From Petrolisthes cinctipes (Eukaryota > Arthropoda > Malacostraca > Decapoda > Porcellanidae): DNA of 64,000 nt. The notes under the pieces are model-generated. The model saw nothing but the letters and a program-made list of their open reading frames with translations. It searched no databases and had not been told where the DNA came from. Positions 45,482-55,928 of the stretch are shown here, piece by piece. The translations under genes and the position numbers were made by a program. The stretch is taken from NCBI GenBank assembly GCA_033782935.1, contig JAWQEG010000501.1, positions 1,259,001 to 1,323,000 on the forward strand, read 5' to 3'. How positions within the stretch are numbered: position 1 is the first letter of the stretch; each line of letters opens with the position of its first letter.

Positions 45482-46735
45482 ATGTCATTTAATGTTAACA
45501 ATTTTGAACAGGACCCTGTCAGTGGACTTGACTATTTTAAATATGCCAACAAGGACGAAATTAATTATCTTCTTTGTAGATGGGAAATACCATATAAGAG
45601 TTCCTCTACCCGTGATCAACTTGCAAAACTAGTCCTAAATCATTTGTTTAACTCTTTCATATTAAAAGAAACTGATCTGGACTGGGAAGATTCGACCGAG
45701 GAAGGAGCTAGTGCTCGACAAACAGAGACAGACCAGATGGTTACTCCCGAGATACTAAAACTTCAGCTTGACCTGGAAGAGAAGAGAAATGCAGAAAAAG
45801 AAAAAGAACGAGAAAAAAAAACAACTAGAAGATAAAGAAAGAGAATGACAATATCAGCTTGAACTGGAAGAAAAGAGAAATGCAGAAAAAGGAAAAGAAC
45901 GAAAAAAGAGAGAAAAAGAAAGACAACATGAACTCCAAGTAGCTCATTCTCAGCTTCAAAATGTTACAGCTGGGGGATAGGACTTTTCATGATTTTGATC
46001 TTGCCAGAAACCTTAAACTCGTTCCTGCCTTTATAGAGTCTGATCCAGATGGATACTTTGAAATGTTCGAAAATACAGCTGAACATTTAAACTGGCCAGA
46101 GGAACACTGGAAGTGGCTACTGAAACCTAAGTTGACTGGAAGGGCTGCACAGACTTATCTGGCACTCCCAAAACACGCAGACTACGAGTCTATTAAGCAA
46201 GGCGTTCTGGATGCATATTCTATCACAGTGGAAGGATATAGACAAGCATTCCGTAATTGTATGAAAACTTCAGTGACCACTTAATTTGAATTTATTACTG
46301 AAAAATGCAAAAGGTTCGATGAGTGGTTGAAAAAGGCTGAGATAGCCACGTTCGAGGAACTCAGAAATCTTGTTGTTTTGGAAGAATTCACTAGGCGTGT
46401 GCCTCATCACGTCATGGTGCACATTGCAGACAAGGAGGAAACTGATCCTATGAAGGCCGCCAAATTGGCAGATAAATATTCCCTCTTGAACAAAGTTGTA
46501 GGGAGTCCCCGTGGATAACGAAGTGTTCAACCCCTCTTCATACAACACAGTGACCTCTTCTACGTTTCGCCCCGTAGGATCTACTGTAAATACAACAATT
46601 CCCTTGTATTGTTCCTATTGTAAGCAGGAAGGACACACTCTAAGATCTTGTAAGGATCCCAAGTGTCGTTACTCAAAGTTTAACGTACAGTCGCCGGCAA
46701 AAGTCCTGTTGCAGTCTCACCCCAACCTTCCTGGA
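45482..46735 (+). pseudogene. Element G gag (SCAN-like capsid, CCHC), broken
   Basis: Starts MSFNVNNFEQDPVSGLDYF. A Lys/Glu-rich coiled-coil follows (about 45740-45955), built of two ~90-bp repeats and broken by stops. The capsid part in frame 45961-46518 reads FIESDPDGYFEMFENTAEHL, WLLKPKLTGRAAQTYLAL and EGYRQAFRN, the SCAN-like Gag domain shared by Gypsy/retroviral-type elements, with one in-frame TAA at 46282. After a shift a knuckle CSYCKQEGHTLRSC lies at 46613-46654. Gag ends where LINE H begins. Confidence 0.82.
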
Positions 46736-46996
46736 GTGAAGACGTGTTCCTGGCGCTCTGCCTTTGTTGTTGTTTGTGTTGTTGTTTGTCTTGTTTCTAC
46801 GTTCTTGTTTGTGTGTTGTTGTGTCTGTGGTTTTATAGGGGTTGTTTATATTTTCTATCTCGTTTTTTTTTGTGGTTTTGCTGTTTGTGGTATTGTTGTT
46901 TGTGGTTTATTTGTTTTATTGTGGTTCTGTGTGTGTATGTTCGTGTGTTCGTGTGTGTTCAGTTGTTCGCTTCCCATCTAGGCCTTGCCTGGCCTG

Positions 46997-48475
46997 ATGG
47001 AGAGTGCGGATTCGGATGTGGCTTCCTGCCTGGAGGCCGACTTGGCCATGTCGGAGGAGGATGAGTCTCCTATCGAGGATCATTGGCCTGAGCTGCCTTC
47101 TCGCAACCCTCCCCCCCTCTCCTCGGTCACTCCGCAGCTCAGGTTGCAGCCTTCCACCTCCTCAACCTCTACCAAGCGACCTGTTGATGCCTCGTCCGAC
47201 TCCTTGCAGGATGCCGATGGTGTGGACTGTTTGCCTCCAGCTGCTAAGACTGCCAAGGGTGCTTCAGCTGTGCATGACGTACCTTCTCTGCCTCAGCGTG
47301 GTGTTTCTTCCTTGTATACCAACTCCTTGCCCTCGTCCAACCTTCCTGCTTTTGCCCCAAGAAATACCTATGTCAAGCTCTCCTTCTCTGGTAACCCATC
47401 TACGGAAACAAAGTTGCGTTGGTTGTCTGATGTCAACAGGGCCTTCCAGCTGCAGCGTGAACTGGCTGAAGTGAAGATGGCTGCTGTCACCTCCCGGTTT
47501 GTCTACATCTCTAGGAAGCGTCATGATATCATTGATAGAGTGAAGGCTGGTGAATTTTTGTCTCTGCCTCTCATTATTGAAGACTCACCTGAGAGGCCTC
47601 GTAAGTTCCCCAGCTACATCCTTACCCGTTTTTCTATTGATGTTGACCCGAAACTTGCTAAGGGATACCCTGGTGTGTACTTTGCCCGTCGTTTTTTTCC
47701 AAAATGGTTCCCCCATTAGCCATATTGTTGTTGTCTGGAGTCAACCCGATCCACCTTCAAATGAGATTTCCTTTGATTTCCTCCCCTGTCTTCCACTGTG
47801 TGAGGTGAGGAAATTTCATAATACCAGCCTTGGTGTTACAGGTGCTGGGGAGTTGGGCATATCTCCTGGTACTGTTCTGCCAGGCCGAAGTGTGCATGGT
47901 GTGCCACCGACCATGATTCCAAGACGTGTCCTGTCAGGGGCGAACCATCACGTCCTGCTGCCTCCACCTCTGAGCCTTCACCTCCTGAGGATACGTCTCG
48001 ATGGAAGTGTCCACGATGCCTTCAGCCAAGGGTTAACGTGTGACATGGATGTACTCGACATCAGGTCCAGGCTCGTGTCATTACTATTGCTCCGCCTCCA
48101 CCACCGCCACCACCACCACCTCCCCAGTCTGCTCCTCCTACCAACCCTGCCTCACCTCCAGACCTGGCCCTCCGCAAGTCTGTTGCTACCCTCATGGCAC
48201 AATGTACGGCTCTCGAGAACCACTTTTCTGCCCTTGAAGCCAGGATTGATGGGTTGGTTGCCGCGCATGCTGCCAATGACTCCAAACTCTCCACCTTGGT
48301 CGAGGATCAGCAGGCCATCATCTCAACTGTCAATACCCATACCGAAAAGATGGATACTGTTGCATCTCGCCTTGAAAAGCTTTTTGAGTCAGTCCCTTCT
48401 CCTGGTACATCTTCTCCAGGTCACTCATATGCCCCCACTCACCGGACTTCTACCTCCAAATACAGAGTTCGCTAG
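46997..48475 (+). pseudogene. LINE H ORF1 (CCHC knuckles, Pro run, coiled coil)
   Basis: The likely start is MESADSDVASCLEADLAM. The frame is open to about 47700 (NTYVKLSFSGNPSTETKLRW), where a T-run at 47691-47697 shifts it, and a second shift near 47820 restores it. Then come CYRCWGVGHISWYC and CAWCATDHDSKTC, two zinc knuckles, then a run of Pro at about 48092-48123, then a predicted coiled coil (HFSALEARIDGLVAAHAAND) to the stop at 48473. This is a nucleic-acid-binding LINE ORF1. Confidence 0.83.
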
Positions 48476-51400
48476 TGATTGCCGGCTGGATGTCATCTCC
48501 TGGAATGTATGTGGTATCACCAGTTATGCTAAGCTCACTCAACTCAAGGCCTATGTTTTTCGTCATCATCCCAGTGTTATTTTTCTCCAGGAAGCATTTC
48601 CAGGACGGCTGCTTGCTGCTGGGCAAGCTCCTCCTCTCTCAGGTTATGTGCCATATGTTCATCTGGTAAGGGATGGTCTCCTGACTTACATACATAGCTC
48701 CTTGCCATATCGCCTTCTCTGTACCTCCACTGATCCTGACATGACCTTTCAGCTATTTGAGGTTCTACCTTGGAATGGAGTACTACAACTATGTAATGTC
48801 TATTCTGCCCCAACTAGACTAACTCTTGAGGCTCTTTCTTCTCCAACAGTGCGTGGTATGGTTTATATGGGAGATTTTAATGCTCGGCATTCTGATTTGG
48901 ATGATGGTTCTGACTCTATTAATCGAAATAGTGTTCGTCTCCTTTCATACACCCGCAAGCATCATCTGACACGCTGGGACACTGGCGGTGCCATTGATTA
49001 CTGGGGAGGTACTCTGGCTTACATCCTCTCGTCTGGCCTGATAGCATCTCAGGTCCTGTGCTCCTCCATGCCAGACTTATTCTCTGATCACATCGCTCTT
49101 CGGTTTCATCATTCTCTAACTGCTGGGTCAAGTGCTTCAGCCACTCGTTTGCGTATTGCTGTGCCCCCTAAATATTGCCCGACTTACATCTTATTCATGG
49201 CCCATGTATTCCCTACATTTGACATATCATCAGCTGAACAGTTGTACTCTGATCTTCTATCTGCTACTCATGACTTTTATAGGCTATACGTCTCCCGGCC
49301 ACACCTCCAGCATCGCCATACTGCCCACTCCTGGACGCTGGATGCACATATACAGGAGGCAAAGGAGGAGGCTGAACGTGATGGCCTATTGTTTCAAGCC
49401 AACCCAACCCCTGACCTGCTCCATCGTTACCAGATGTCTAGGGACGCTTTAGTTGCCCTGCAGGAGTGTGCTTACACTGAGTCTTGGCAGCGGTTCACAG
49501 ACAGCATCAACCAGCAAACAAGTGTGGCTTCTATGTGGCACCTCATCCGTCGGGTTGTTAAAAAGACACCGGCCACTGCTCGTCATCACACTCCCGCCGA
49601 CTATGCCCAACAACTTGTCGATGCCTGGTCAGAACAATCTACCTCAGCCAGTCTACCCATCCACATACAAGATGCACTCACTTCCCGTGCTGCTGTCCAT
49701 CGGTTACGTCTAAGGTCTGCTCTGTTGCAAAATGATGACGATGATGCAGAGGAGATAACTGAGGAGGAGTTGCGACGTGCTCTCTCTCGGGGTAGAGCTT
49801 CTTCCCCTGGTGATAATGGTATTACTTATGCTGTGCTGCGCCTACTTCAACAAGTTCCTGGGAACACTCTACTTCGACTGTACAATCTTTGTCTTCGTGA
49901 TGGTTGTGTACCACGAGCCTGGACCAGCAGCACAATAATACCCATCCCTACTTCTCTGTGTCCTCCTCTCACTGTGGCATTATTGTCTCCCCAGATAAGA
50001 GCAGAATATTCACCTGCCGCCTTCCTTAAGCTCGGCCAGTGTTCACCATTGGAGGGACTGTCATTCCCATGTGTTCCCAGTATCGCTACCTGGGCGCGCC
50101 AGTCAATATTTGGCCGATTGTCCCTGTCAGACCTCAAGACCATCCCACTGTCCAGGACTTATTGGGTTGTCTCCAGCGCCGACTTACGCCACTTCAATTG
50201 CTCACTAACAATTCCTCGGGCATCTCCATCCAAGTAGCCAGGACTATTTATATTGCTTTTATCCGTTCAGTTGTTGATTACCTCTCCCCTGCTCTGATTC
50301 AACTTCCCAGGGCTACTCTGGAAACTTTTAAAAAGTTTCAGGATTGAGCAATGAGAATAATTCTCGGTTGTCCAATGTCGACCAGGATAGTGAACATGCA
50401 GCGTGAGTTGCGTCTTCCCCCATTAATCGAGAGAATTTATTCTAGTGTTACTTGCTTCACTGTCAAGTGCCTCCATTTCCCACATCTTTCACCCCATTAC
50501 TCTCAGTTAGTCAGGGCTTCTCTTAGACCAAACTCCCCTGTCCCTCACATACTGCCTGCTGGACGTACTCTTATAAGGTCTGTTTCCTCTATGCTCCGTA
50601 GTCTTAATATAGATTTAATGGTGGCAGACGTCCCCCCAGGACCCCTTCCGTGGATGCTACCAACACCTGATGTGAGCTTCACAGCTACTTCCAAGTCGGA
50701 GCTGCCTTCTCTACAGCGGCAGTTGGCTCTGGAACACATAGAAACAGTGACGTCCTCCATCACAGATCCATACTGCCTCTAAACTGATGGCTCATTGCAA
50801 GTGGATGGTGCAGCAGGTTGTGCCGTTTTCTCACCTGACATGGAGTCACCTCCAGGGGGCTGGGTTGGCCGTCGTCTCTGTAACCACTCTAGCTCAACAT
50901 TGTGTGAACTGTATGCCATTCTGGATGCTGTTAGTGTTGTTTGTCAAAGTGGAGTGAATGCTGCCATTTTTTGTGACTCCAGACCTGCCCTTCATTCCCT
51001 CTCTAGTGTTCAGCCCACACACTTTACTGTTGTTCAGCAGATTTTATCGTTTTTGTCCTTATTGCGTCATCGTAACTTGACTGTCAAATTTTTATGGGTG
51101 CCATCCCATGTAGGTTTACATCACAATGGTACAGTTGACAGACTCGCAAAGGAAGCCTGCCATCTGCCTCCTCGTGGTGTTGGACGTTTTCTCTCCTTGA
51201 CATGTTACCTCTCTAAAGTCCGCTCCGCCGCTCTCCTCCCTCTACGGCTACGCAGGGATGGAGAGAGGCCCTTCAGCATCTCCATCACACATTACGAGTC
51301 GGTCTGCATTCACAAATATTCCTACCGTCGTCGAGGCCTCATGGTTCGGAGGCACAATGTAGTCTCTGCTCGTTTGAGGCTTGGCTACCGGCTACCGTGG

Positions 51401-51619
51401 CAGGTTGCTGGGATGCAGGGTGAGCCTCCCTTCACTGAGTGTCGCTTGTGTCGAGCGCCTCGTGCTAACACTATAGAGCACTATTGCCTGGCCTGCACCA
51501 CTGTCCGACACTTGCTGCCCCGGGGCCTGCCACTTGATGTGGTTTTTCGACACCTGCTGAACCACCAGGTTCTGGATGAACTTCTGGTACGCCATCCTCG
51601 TTTTGGTGGATTTAAGTAG
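48476..51619 (+). pseudogene. LINE H ORF2 with RT core deleted
   Basis: Endonuclease: LDVISWNVCGITSYAKLTQL, VIFLQEAFPGR, GMVYMGDFNARHSDLDDG, FSDHIALRF. RT fingers run to SSPGDNGITYAVLRLLQQ and TSSTIIPIP (about 49948). The next recognisable text is the RT thumb (MCSQYRYLGAPVNI, about 50069) in another frame, so FADD/YADD and neighbours are deleted. RNase H (TDGSLQVDGAAGCAVF from 50785) follows an in-frame TAA, and LWVPSHVGLHHNGTVDRLA is present. The Cys/His tail CRLCRAPRANTIEHYC is intact. It cannot copy itself. Confidence 0.85.
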
Positions 51620-51811
51620 GTCATGATGTAAATATTTGTCTGTGTGCTTGTGCTTCATTCTGTTATGTTTTTTGTGATGTGTGTGTGTGTGCACGTGTGT
51701 GTGCTTGTGTGTGTGTGTGGTCATTGGGTTCTCGTGAATCCCGCCTACCTATGTGTACTGTTGTCTGCCTATTGACTGACACTACGGCGCAATGAATTAA
51801 AAAAAAAAAAA
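51620..51811 (+). repeat. LINE H 3' UTR with (TG)n and A tail
   Basis: TG-rich tract at about 51676-51720 and an A-run ending about 51811. Confidence 0.85.
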
Positions 51812-51813
51812 TA

Positions 51814-51953
51814 CAAAAGCGCTGTCGCCTCATCCGCAGTCATGAACCCCACAAGCTTCACAATTGGAAAATGTTGTTGTGTATGGTGTTTCGATTCACG
51901 AGTCATTAAACCCCAAACTTCAAGAACCTTTTAGTGAGACGACAGCACTTTTG
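51814..51953. mobile_element. TA-flanked MITE-like inverted-repeat element, about 140 bp
   Basis: CAAAAGCGCTGTCGCCTCA at the left faces TGAGACGACAGCACTTTTG at the right, 17 of 19 positions complementary. TA lies immediately outside both ends, as for Tc1/mariner-type target duplication. No coding capacity. Confidence 0.7.
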
Positions 51954-51973
51954 TATGTGGGTGTACAAAGAGT

Positions 51974-51982
51974 TATATTTAT
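51974..51982. repeat. Left copy of 9-bp target duplication of the PLE composite
   Basis: TATATTTAT, repeated at 55920-55928 beyond the other end. AT-rich, so chance is not excluded. Confidence 0.55.
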
Positions 51983-52041
51983 GGAGTGGTAATTCACAAT
52001 GACGTGAAGAGCAGCAAGCTAAGAAAAACCCACTTTTTATA

Positions 52042-52093
52042 GACAAAAAGTATTTAATATGGATGTTTCGGAGGCAACTACCTCCCTCTTCAG
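52042..52093 (-). ncRNA. Candidate hammerhead ribozyme motif, main PLE copy
   Basis: On the minus strand CTGAAGA, a GGAGG/CCTCC hairpin, CGAAAC and a downstream GTC follow in hammerhead order. PLEs are known to carry minimal hammerhead motifs. One extra base between CTGAAGA and helix II departs from the strict consensus. Confidence 0.5.
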
Positions 52094-52225
52094 CAGTACA
52101 GAGTTGAATGAAACATGAAAGGAAAATAAGTAGCTGACAGGGGGAGGGAGGGACAAGGTGTGTTCTGATGACAGACAGACCACACCTCACCTCACCTCAC
52201 CCAACCGACCTGACCTGGCCATTCT

Positions 52226-52849
52226 TCAGGGACCCGACCCCACATCTAGGAGGGATTTGACCACTAGTGCTCTCATTAATGGATCTAGTTTGAACATACC
52301 TTCATTTAAGTTAAAGTTTTTATAGTGCTGTATACATACTGATTCTAATATTCTACGTTTCTTGAAATTGTTGCACTTAATTATCATTTTACCAGAATTC
52401 CAATCAATACAGTGGTTGTTGTCATATGCATGGACAAAGTTAGCATTATTTGTGTTACAATTCGTCATATCTCGTTTATGTTCTTTCATTCTAACATCTA
52501 AAGATCTCCCAGTTTCACCTATATAAACTAAGTCACAGTCTTTGCAAGGAATTTTGTATACTCCTGCTTGGGGCTGAACAGTGGCATTATTTCTTACAAG
52601 AGTGGTTTTGATGCTAGAAGTATATTTGAAGGCTATGTTTACATCAAGTTCTCTGCTAACTGACTGAATTTTTTCCAGACTTTTTACATAAGGAAGACAT
52701 AAATAAGGTTTCTTTTCTGACTGACATTTAGGAACATAGAAGGTTTTCCTAGCCTTATAATAAGCTTTTCTGATAAACCAATCAGGATATTTCAAGTTAC
52801 GGAATATAATCCAAATTTTGTTGTTTTCTACCTCTAAATTTTGGGGGCT
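52226..52849 (-). pseudogene. PLE GIY-YIG endonuclease domain
   Basis: It continues the RT frame after the stop at 52850. Contains LKYPDWFIRKAYYKARKTFY, then GVYKIPCKDCDLVYIGETGR, the GIY-YIG signature with the CxxC insert (CKDC) usual in Penelope endonucleases, then RMKEHKRD and a C-terminal ESVCIQHYKNFN. This domain nicks target DNA to prime reverse transcription. It is repeated in part at 54834-55121 and in inverted orientation at 55163-55708. Confidence 0.92.
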
Positions 52850-54328
52850 TCAAATTCTTAATGCTCTGAGAAACAAGGTAGATATGACAGACATTTTGAT
52901 AGAATCATTATGATAAGAGAAAAAATGAATGTACATATCACAATGAGTGGGTTTCCTATAGACAGTGAAAGTAGGGAAGTCATTAATTTTAGTAACCAAA
53001 ACATCAAGGAAGGGTAGGGACTCATCAATTTCCCATTCAATTTTGAAAATGATAGATGGAACCAAGTCATTTAATTTGCAAAAGAAATCTTCAAAATTAT
53101 TGAGACTGTTGGGCCAAAAGGAGAAAATGTCATCTACATACCTATGCCATATTAGATTTGGGGGTGCAATGTTGGATAATAACTCAGTTTCAAAAAATTC
53201 CATATACAAATTACTAAGGATGGGGGATAATGGCGACCCCATAGCATTGCCAAATCGCTGAATGAAGAATTTATCATTAAAAGAAAAAGCATTGAATGAA
53301 ACACAAAGTTTAATTAATTCAAGGAAGGAAGATATTGGCATACCCAAATCTAAATCATAGTCTGGCATTTTCCTACTTAGAAATTCTAATACATCGTTAA
53401 GTGGCACTTTAGTGAGGAGTGAATCTACATCAAAACTTATCATTTTTCCATTAGTTGGGTTTAGAGACTTAATTTTATCAATAAAATGTGAGGAATTTTT
53501 AATGTGTGAACTTGAGATGCATCCCACTAATGGTGATAATTTATTGGCTAAGAATTTTGATAATTTGTAGCTAAATGATCCACAGTACGAAACAATGGGG
53601 CGAAGAGGAACACCATTCTTATGTGTTTTGGGTAGACCATATATGTGTGGAAGTTTAGGGTTGACTTGCATGAACCATTTGGCATCGATGTTGGGCACAT
53701 TATTGAGTAGTTCTTTCACAGTACGGTTGAACTGGGTGGACAGACGCTTTAAGGGAGAAGATCTCAACTTTTCATATGTGGTGACGTCATTTAATAGATT
53801 TAACATCTTTTCTTCGTAGTTAACTTTATCAAGTATCACAACTGAGTTGCTCTTGTCAGCTTTAGTTATGAAAATGGAGTTGTTTTTTCTTAAATTCTCC
53901 AAGGCCAAACGAAACCGCCTAGGAATGGAATCATAGTTAAAATTATCCAAAAAGCCATTGATTATAAAACCATTAAGGCACGGGAAATTATGCCTTCCAT
54001 TAAATACAGACGCAACAAAATCTAGGGCAATATCTCTACCAGGTTTTAGAGCAAAACAAAAACCCAGTTGCAACACTTGATTTTCAATTTCCGATAGCAC
54101 ATAGGACGACAAATTCACCACTGAGCCCATAACACCACAGTTGCTCCACTCACTGGCACTGCACAATTCGCTGATGACTCTGTTGTGTCTAATCCTGGTC
54201 TTGTTCACTTCATGGTTACACTTGTTACTGGCTGTCTGAAGTACGGATTCCAACAAATCATTATGAAGGTGTCCTTTGAGCTTTGAGAAGTCGTAGGTTA
54301 CGTCGAAGAAGCCAATACGACTCATCAA
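52850..54328 (-). pseudogene. PLE reverse transcriptase
   Basis: The Penelope-type RT is telomerase-related. Visible motifs: NSIFITKADKSNSVVILDK, HIYGLPKTHKNGVPLRPIVS, MISFDVDSLLTKVPLNDVL, GNAMGSPLSPILSNLYMEFF, and the catalytic RYVDDIFSFW at about 53130-53148, followed by SLPFLDVLVT and VYRKPTHCD. The ATG at 54328 is only where this frame opens; the true start is upstream. The stop TGA at 52850-52852 is in frame with the downstream GIY-YIG segment, so RT and endonuclease were one protein broken by one nonsense codon. Catalytic residues are intact. Confidence 0.92.
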
Positions 54329-54605
54329 CTTCTCGTTTTATGCAGGCAATACGCTCAAGTAGAGTGGCACGGGCAACATCAGGAAACGGTGTAGTCCTCC
54401 ATCGAAAGAACGGCAAGAAAGACTTAGGGATGACTTGTTCATGGAGGCAATCCTGGAGGAATTTCAATTGAAGCTTCTTTTTCTTGACTGCCATTAAACA
54501 CTTCTCGTAACGTCGGAAGCAGGAGGTCAGGAACGGGAAAGTCAGCAGGAAGAAGGAGAAGAGGTGGTGTCTGATCGTGGGATCCATAATGGAGTGGTAA
54601 TTCAC
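54262..54605 (-). pseudogene. PLE N-terminal region (frameshifted from RT)
   Basis: Starts at 54605 (MNYHSIM) or at 54587 (MDPTIRHHLFS). Basic segments KKKKLQLKFLQDCLHEQ and ATLLERIACIKREVDESYW are typical of PLE N-termini. The frame runs off at LRLLKAQRTPS. The next frame continues KLKGHLHNDLLES, so a single-base shift near 54283-54290 separates it from the RT. PLE RTs carry such an N-terminal extension. Confidence 0.8.
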
Positions 54606-55121
54606 AATGACGTGAAGAGCAGCATGCTAAGAAAAACCCACTTTTTATAGACAAAAAGTATTTAATATGGACGTTTCGGAGGCAACTACCTCCCTCTTCA
54701 GTAGTACAGAGTTGAATGAAACATGAAAGGAAAATAAGTAGCTGACAGGGGGAGGGAGGGACAAGGTGTGTTCTGATGACAGACAGACCACACCTCACCT
54801 CACCTCACCCAACCGACCTGACCTGGCCATTCTTCAGGGACCCGACCCCACATCAGGGAGGGATTTGACCACTAGTGCTCTCATTAATGGATCTAGTTTG
54901 AACATACCTTCATTTAAGTTAAAGTTTTTATAGTGCTGTATACATACCGATTCTAATATTCTACGTTTCTTGAAATTGTTGCACTTAATTATCATTTTAC
55001 CAGAATTCCAATCAATACAGTGGTTGTTGTCATATGCATGGACAAAGTTAGCATTATTTGTGTTACAATTCGTCATATCTCGTTTATGTTCTTTCATTCT
55101 AACATCTAAAGATCTCCCAGT
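54591..55121 (-). repeat. Partial upstream PLE copy (pseudo-LTR)
   Basis: Nearly identical to 51983-52515. It encodes the C-terminal half of GIY-YIG (RMKEHKRDMTN to DVGSGP) and the downstream UTR. It ends at CCCAGT, where AGT is shared with the adjoining inverted copy. Confidence 0.9.
54650..54701 (-). ncRNA. Candidate hammerhead ribozyme motif, upstream PLE copy
   Basis: Same core as at 52042-52093 with one difference in the stretch after GAAAC (CGTCC for CATCC). It lies just upstream of the PLE reading frame, as expected for a pseudo-LTR. Confidence 0.5.
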
Positions 55122-55919
55122 GTTGCAACTGGGTTTTTCTTTTGCTCTAAAACCTGGTAGAGAGAAAAGCTTATTATAAGGCTAGGAAAACCTTCTATGA
55201 TCCTAAATGTCAGTCAGAAAAGAAACCTTATTTATGTCTTTCTTATGTAAAAAGTCTGGAAAAAATTCAGTCAGTTAGCAGAGAACTTGATGTAAACATA
55301 GCCTTCAAATATACTTCTAGCATCAAAACCACTCTTGTAAGAAATAATGCCACTGTTCAGCCCCAAGCAGGAGTATACAAAATTCCTTGCAAAGACTGTG
55401 ACTTAGTTTATATAGGTGAAACTGGGAGATCTTTAGATGTTAGAATGAAAGAACATAAACGAGATATGACGAATTGTAACACAAATAATGCTGACTTTGT
55501 CCATGCATATGACAACAACCACTGTATTGATTGGAATTCTGGTAAAATGATAATTAAGTGCAACAATTTCAAGAAACGTAGAATATTAGAATCAGTATGT
55601 ATACAGCACTACAAAAACTTTAACTTAAATGCAGGTATGTTCAAACTAGATCCATTAATGAGAGCACTAGTGGTCAAATCCCTCCCAGATGTGGGGTCGG
55701 GTCCCTGAAGAATGGCCATGTCAGGTCGGTTGGGTGAGGTGAGGTGAGGTGTGGTCTGTCTGTCATCAGAACACACCTTGTCCCTCCCTCCCCCTGTCAG
55801 CTACTTATTTTCCTTTCATGTTTCATTCAACTCTGTACTGCTGAAGAGGGAGGTAGTTGCCTCCGAAACATCCATATTAAATACTTTTTGTCTATAAAAG
55901 GTGGGTTTTTCTTAGCAGA
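55119..55919 (+). pseudogene. Inverted, internally deleted PLE copy
   Basis: Plus strand. 55119-55162 corresponds to an internal RT segment (LQLGFSFALKPGR). It then jumps to the region before GIY-YIG (KAYYKARKTFY equivalent) and reads through GVYKIPCKDCDLVYIGETGR to DVGSGP at 55708, then the UTR to 55917. About 1.2 kb of RT is missing at the junction. It lies tail-out relative to the main copy. Confidence 0.87.
55841..55892 (+). ncRNA. Candidate hammerhead ribozyme motif, inverted PLE copy
   Basis: CTGAAGA at 55841-55847, helix II GGAGG...CCTCC at 55849-55864, GAAAC at 55865-55869 and GTC at 55890-55892. Helix III could form from ACA/TGT. Confidence 0.5.
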
Positions 55920-55928
55920 TATATTTAT

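Larger units (their letters stand above)
37731..46740 (+). mobile_element. Gypsy element G (5' LTR, leader, gag), split by LINE D2
   Basis: LTR-like sequence to 38189, a primer site at 38194, a long leader containing two tandem arrays, and a SCAN-like gag at 45482-46735. LINE D2 (38842-45121) sits inside the leader array. Pol and the 3' LTR are not found; LINE H begins where gag ends. The LTR 5' boundary (about 37731) is an estimate, because only one LTR is in the window. Confidence 0.72.
46742..51811 (+). mobile_element. LINE H (ORF1, EN, RT, RNase H; poly-A tail), broken
   Basis: Begins with a GT/T-rich 5' region, then ORF1 (46997-48475), ORF2 (48476-51619), a TG-rich 3' UTR and a 13-14 nt A tail at 51799-51811. 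Unlike D it ends in poly(A). An internal deletion removes the catalytic part of RT. A 5'-truncated relative lies on the minus strand at 57173-57640. Confidence 0.87.
51983..55919 (-). mobile_element. Penelope-like element composite (main copy plus direct and inverted partial copies)
   Basis: The main copy is on the minus strand (54590-51983): N-terminal region, Penelope RT, GIY-YIG endonuclease, 3' region. Its last ~530 bp are repeated directly at 54591-55121, a partial upstream copy as in tandem PLE insertions with pseudo-LTRs. From about 55119 an inverted, internally deleted copy runs to 55919 on the plus strand. The block is flanked by TATATTTAT. The coding region has only one frameshift and one nonsense codon. 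Confidence 0.9.

Noticed and set aside
48061..48294. Minus-strand Gly-rich frame
   Set aside because: Antisense of the Pro run of LINE H ORF1.
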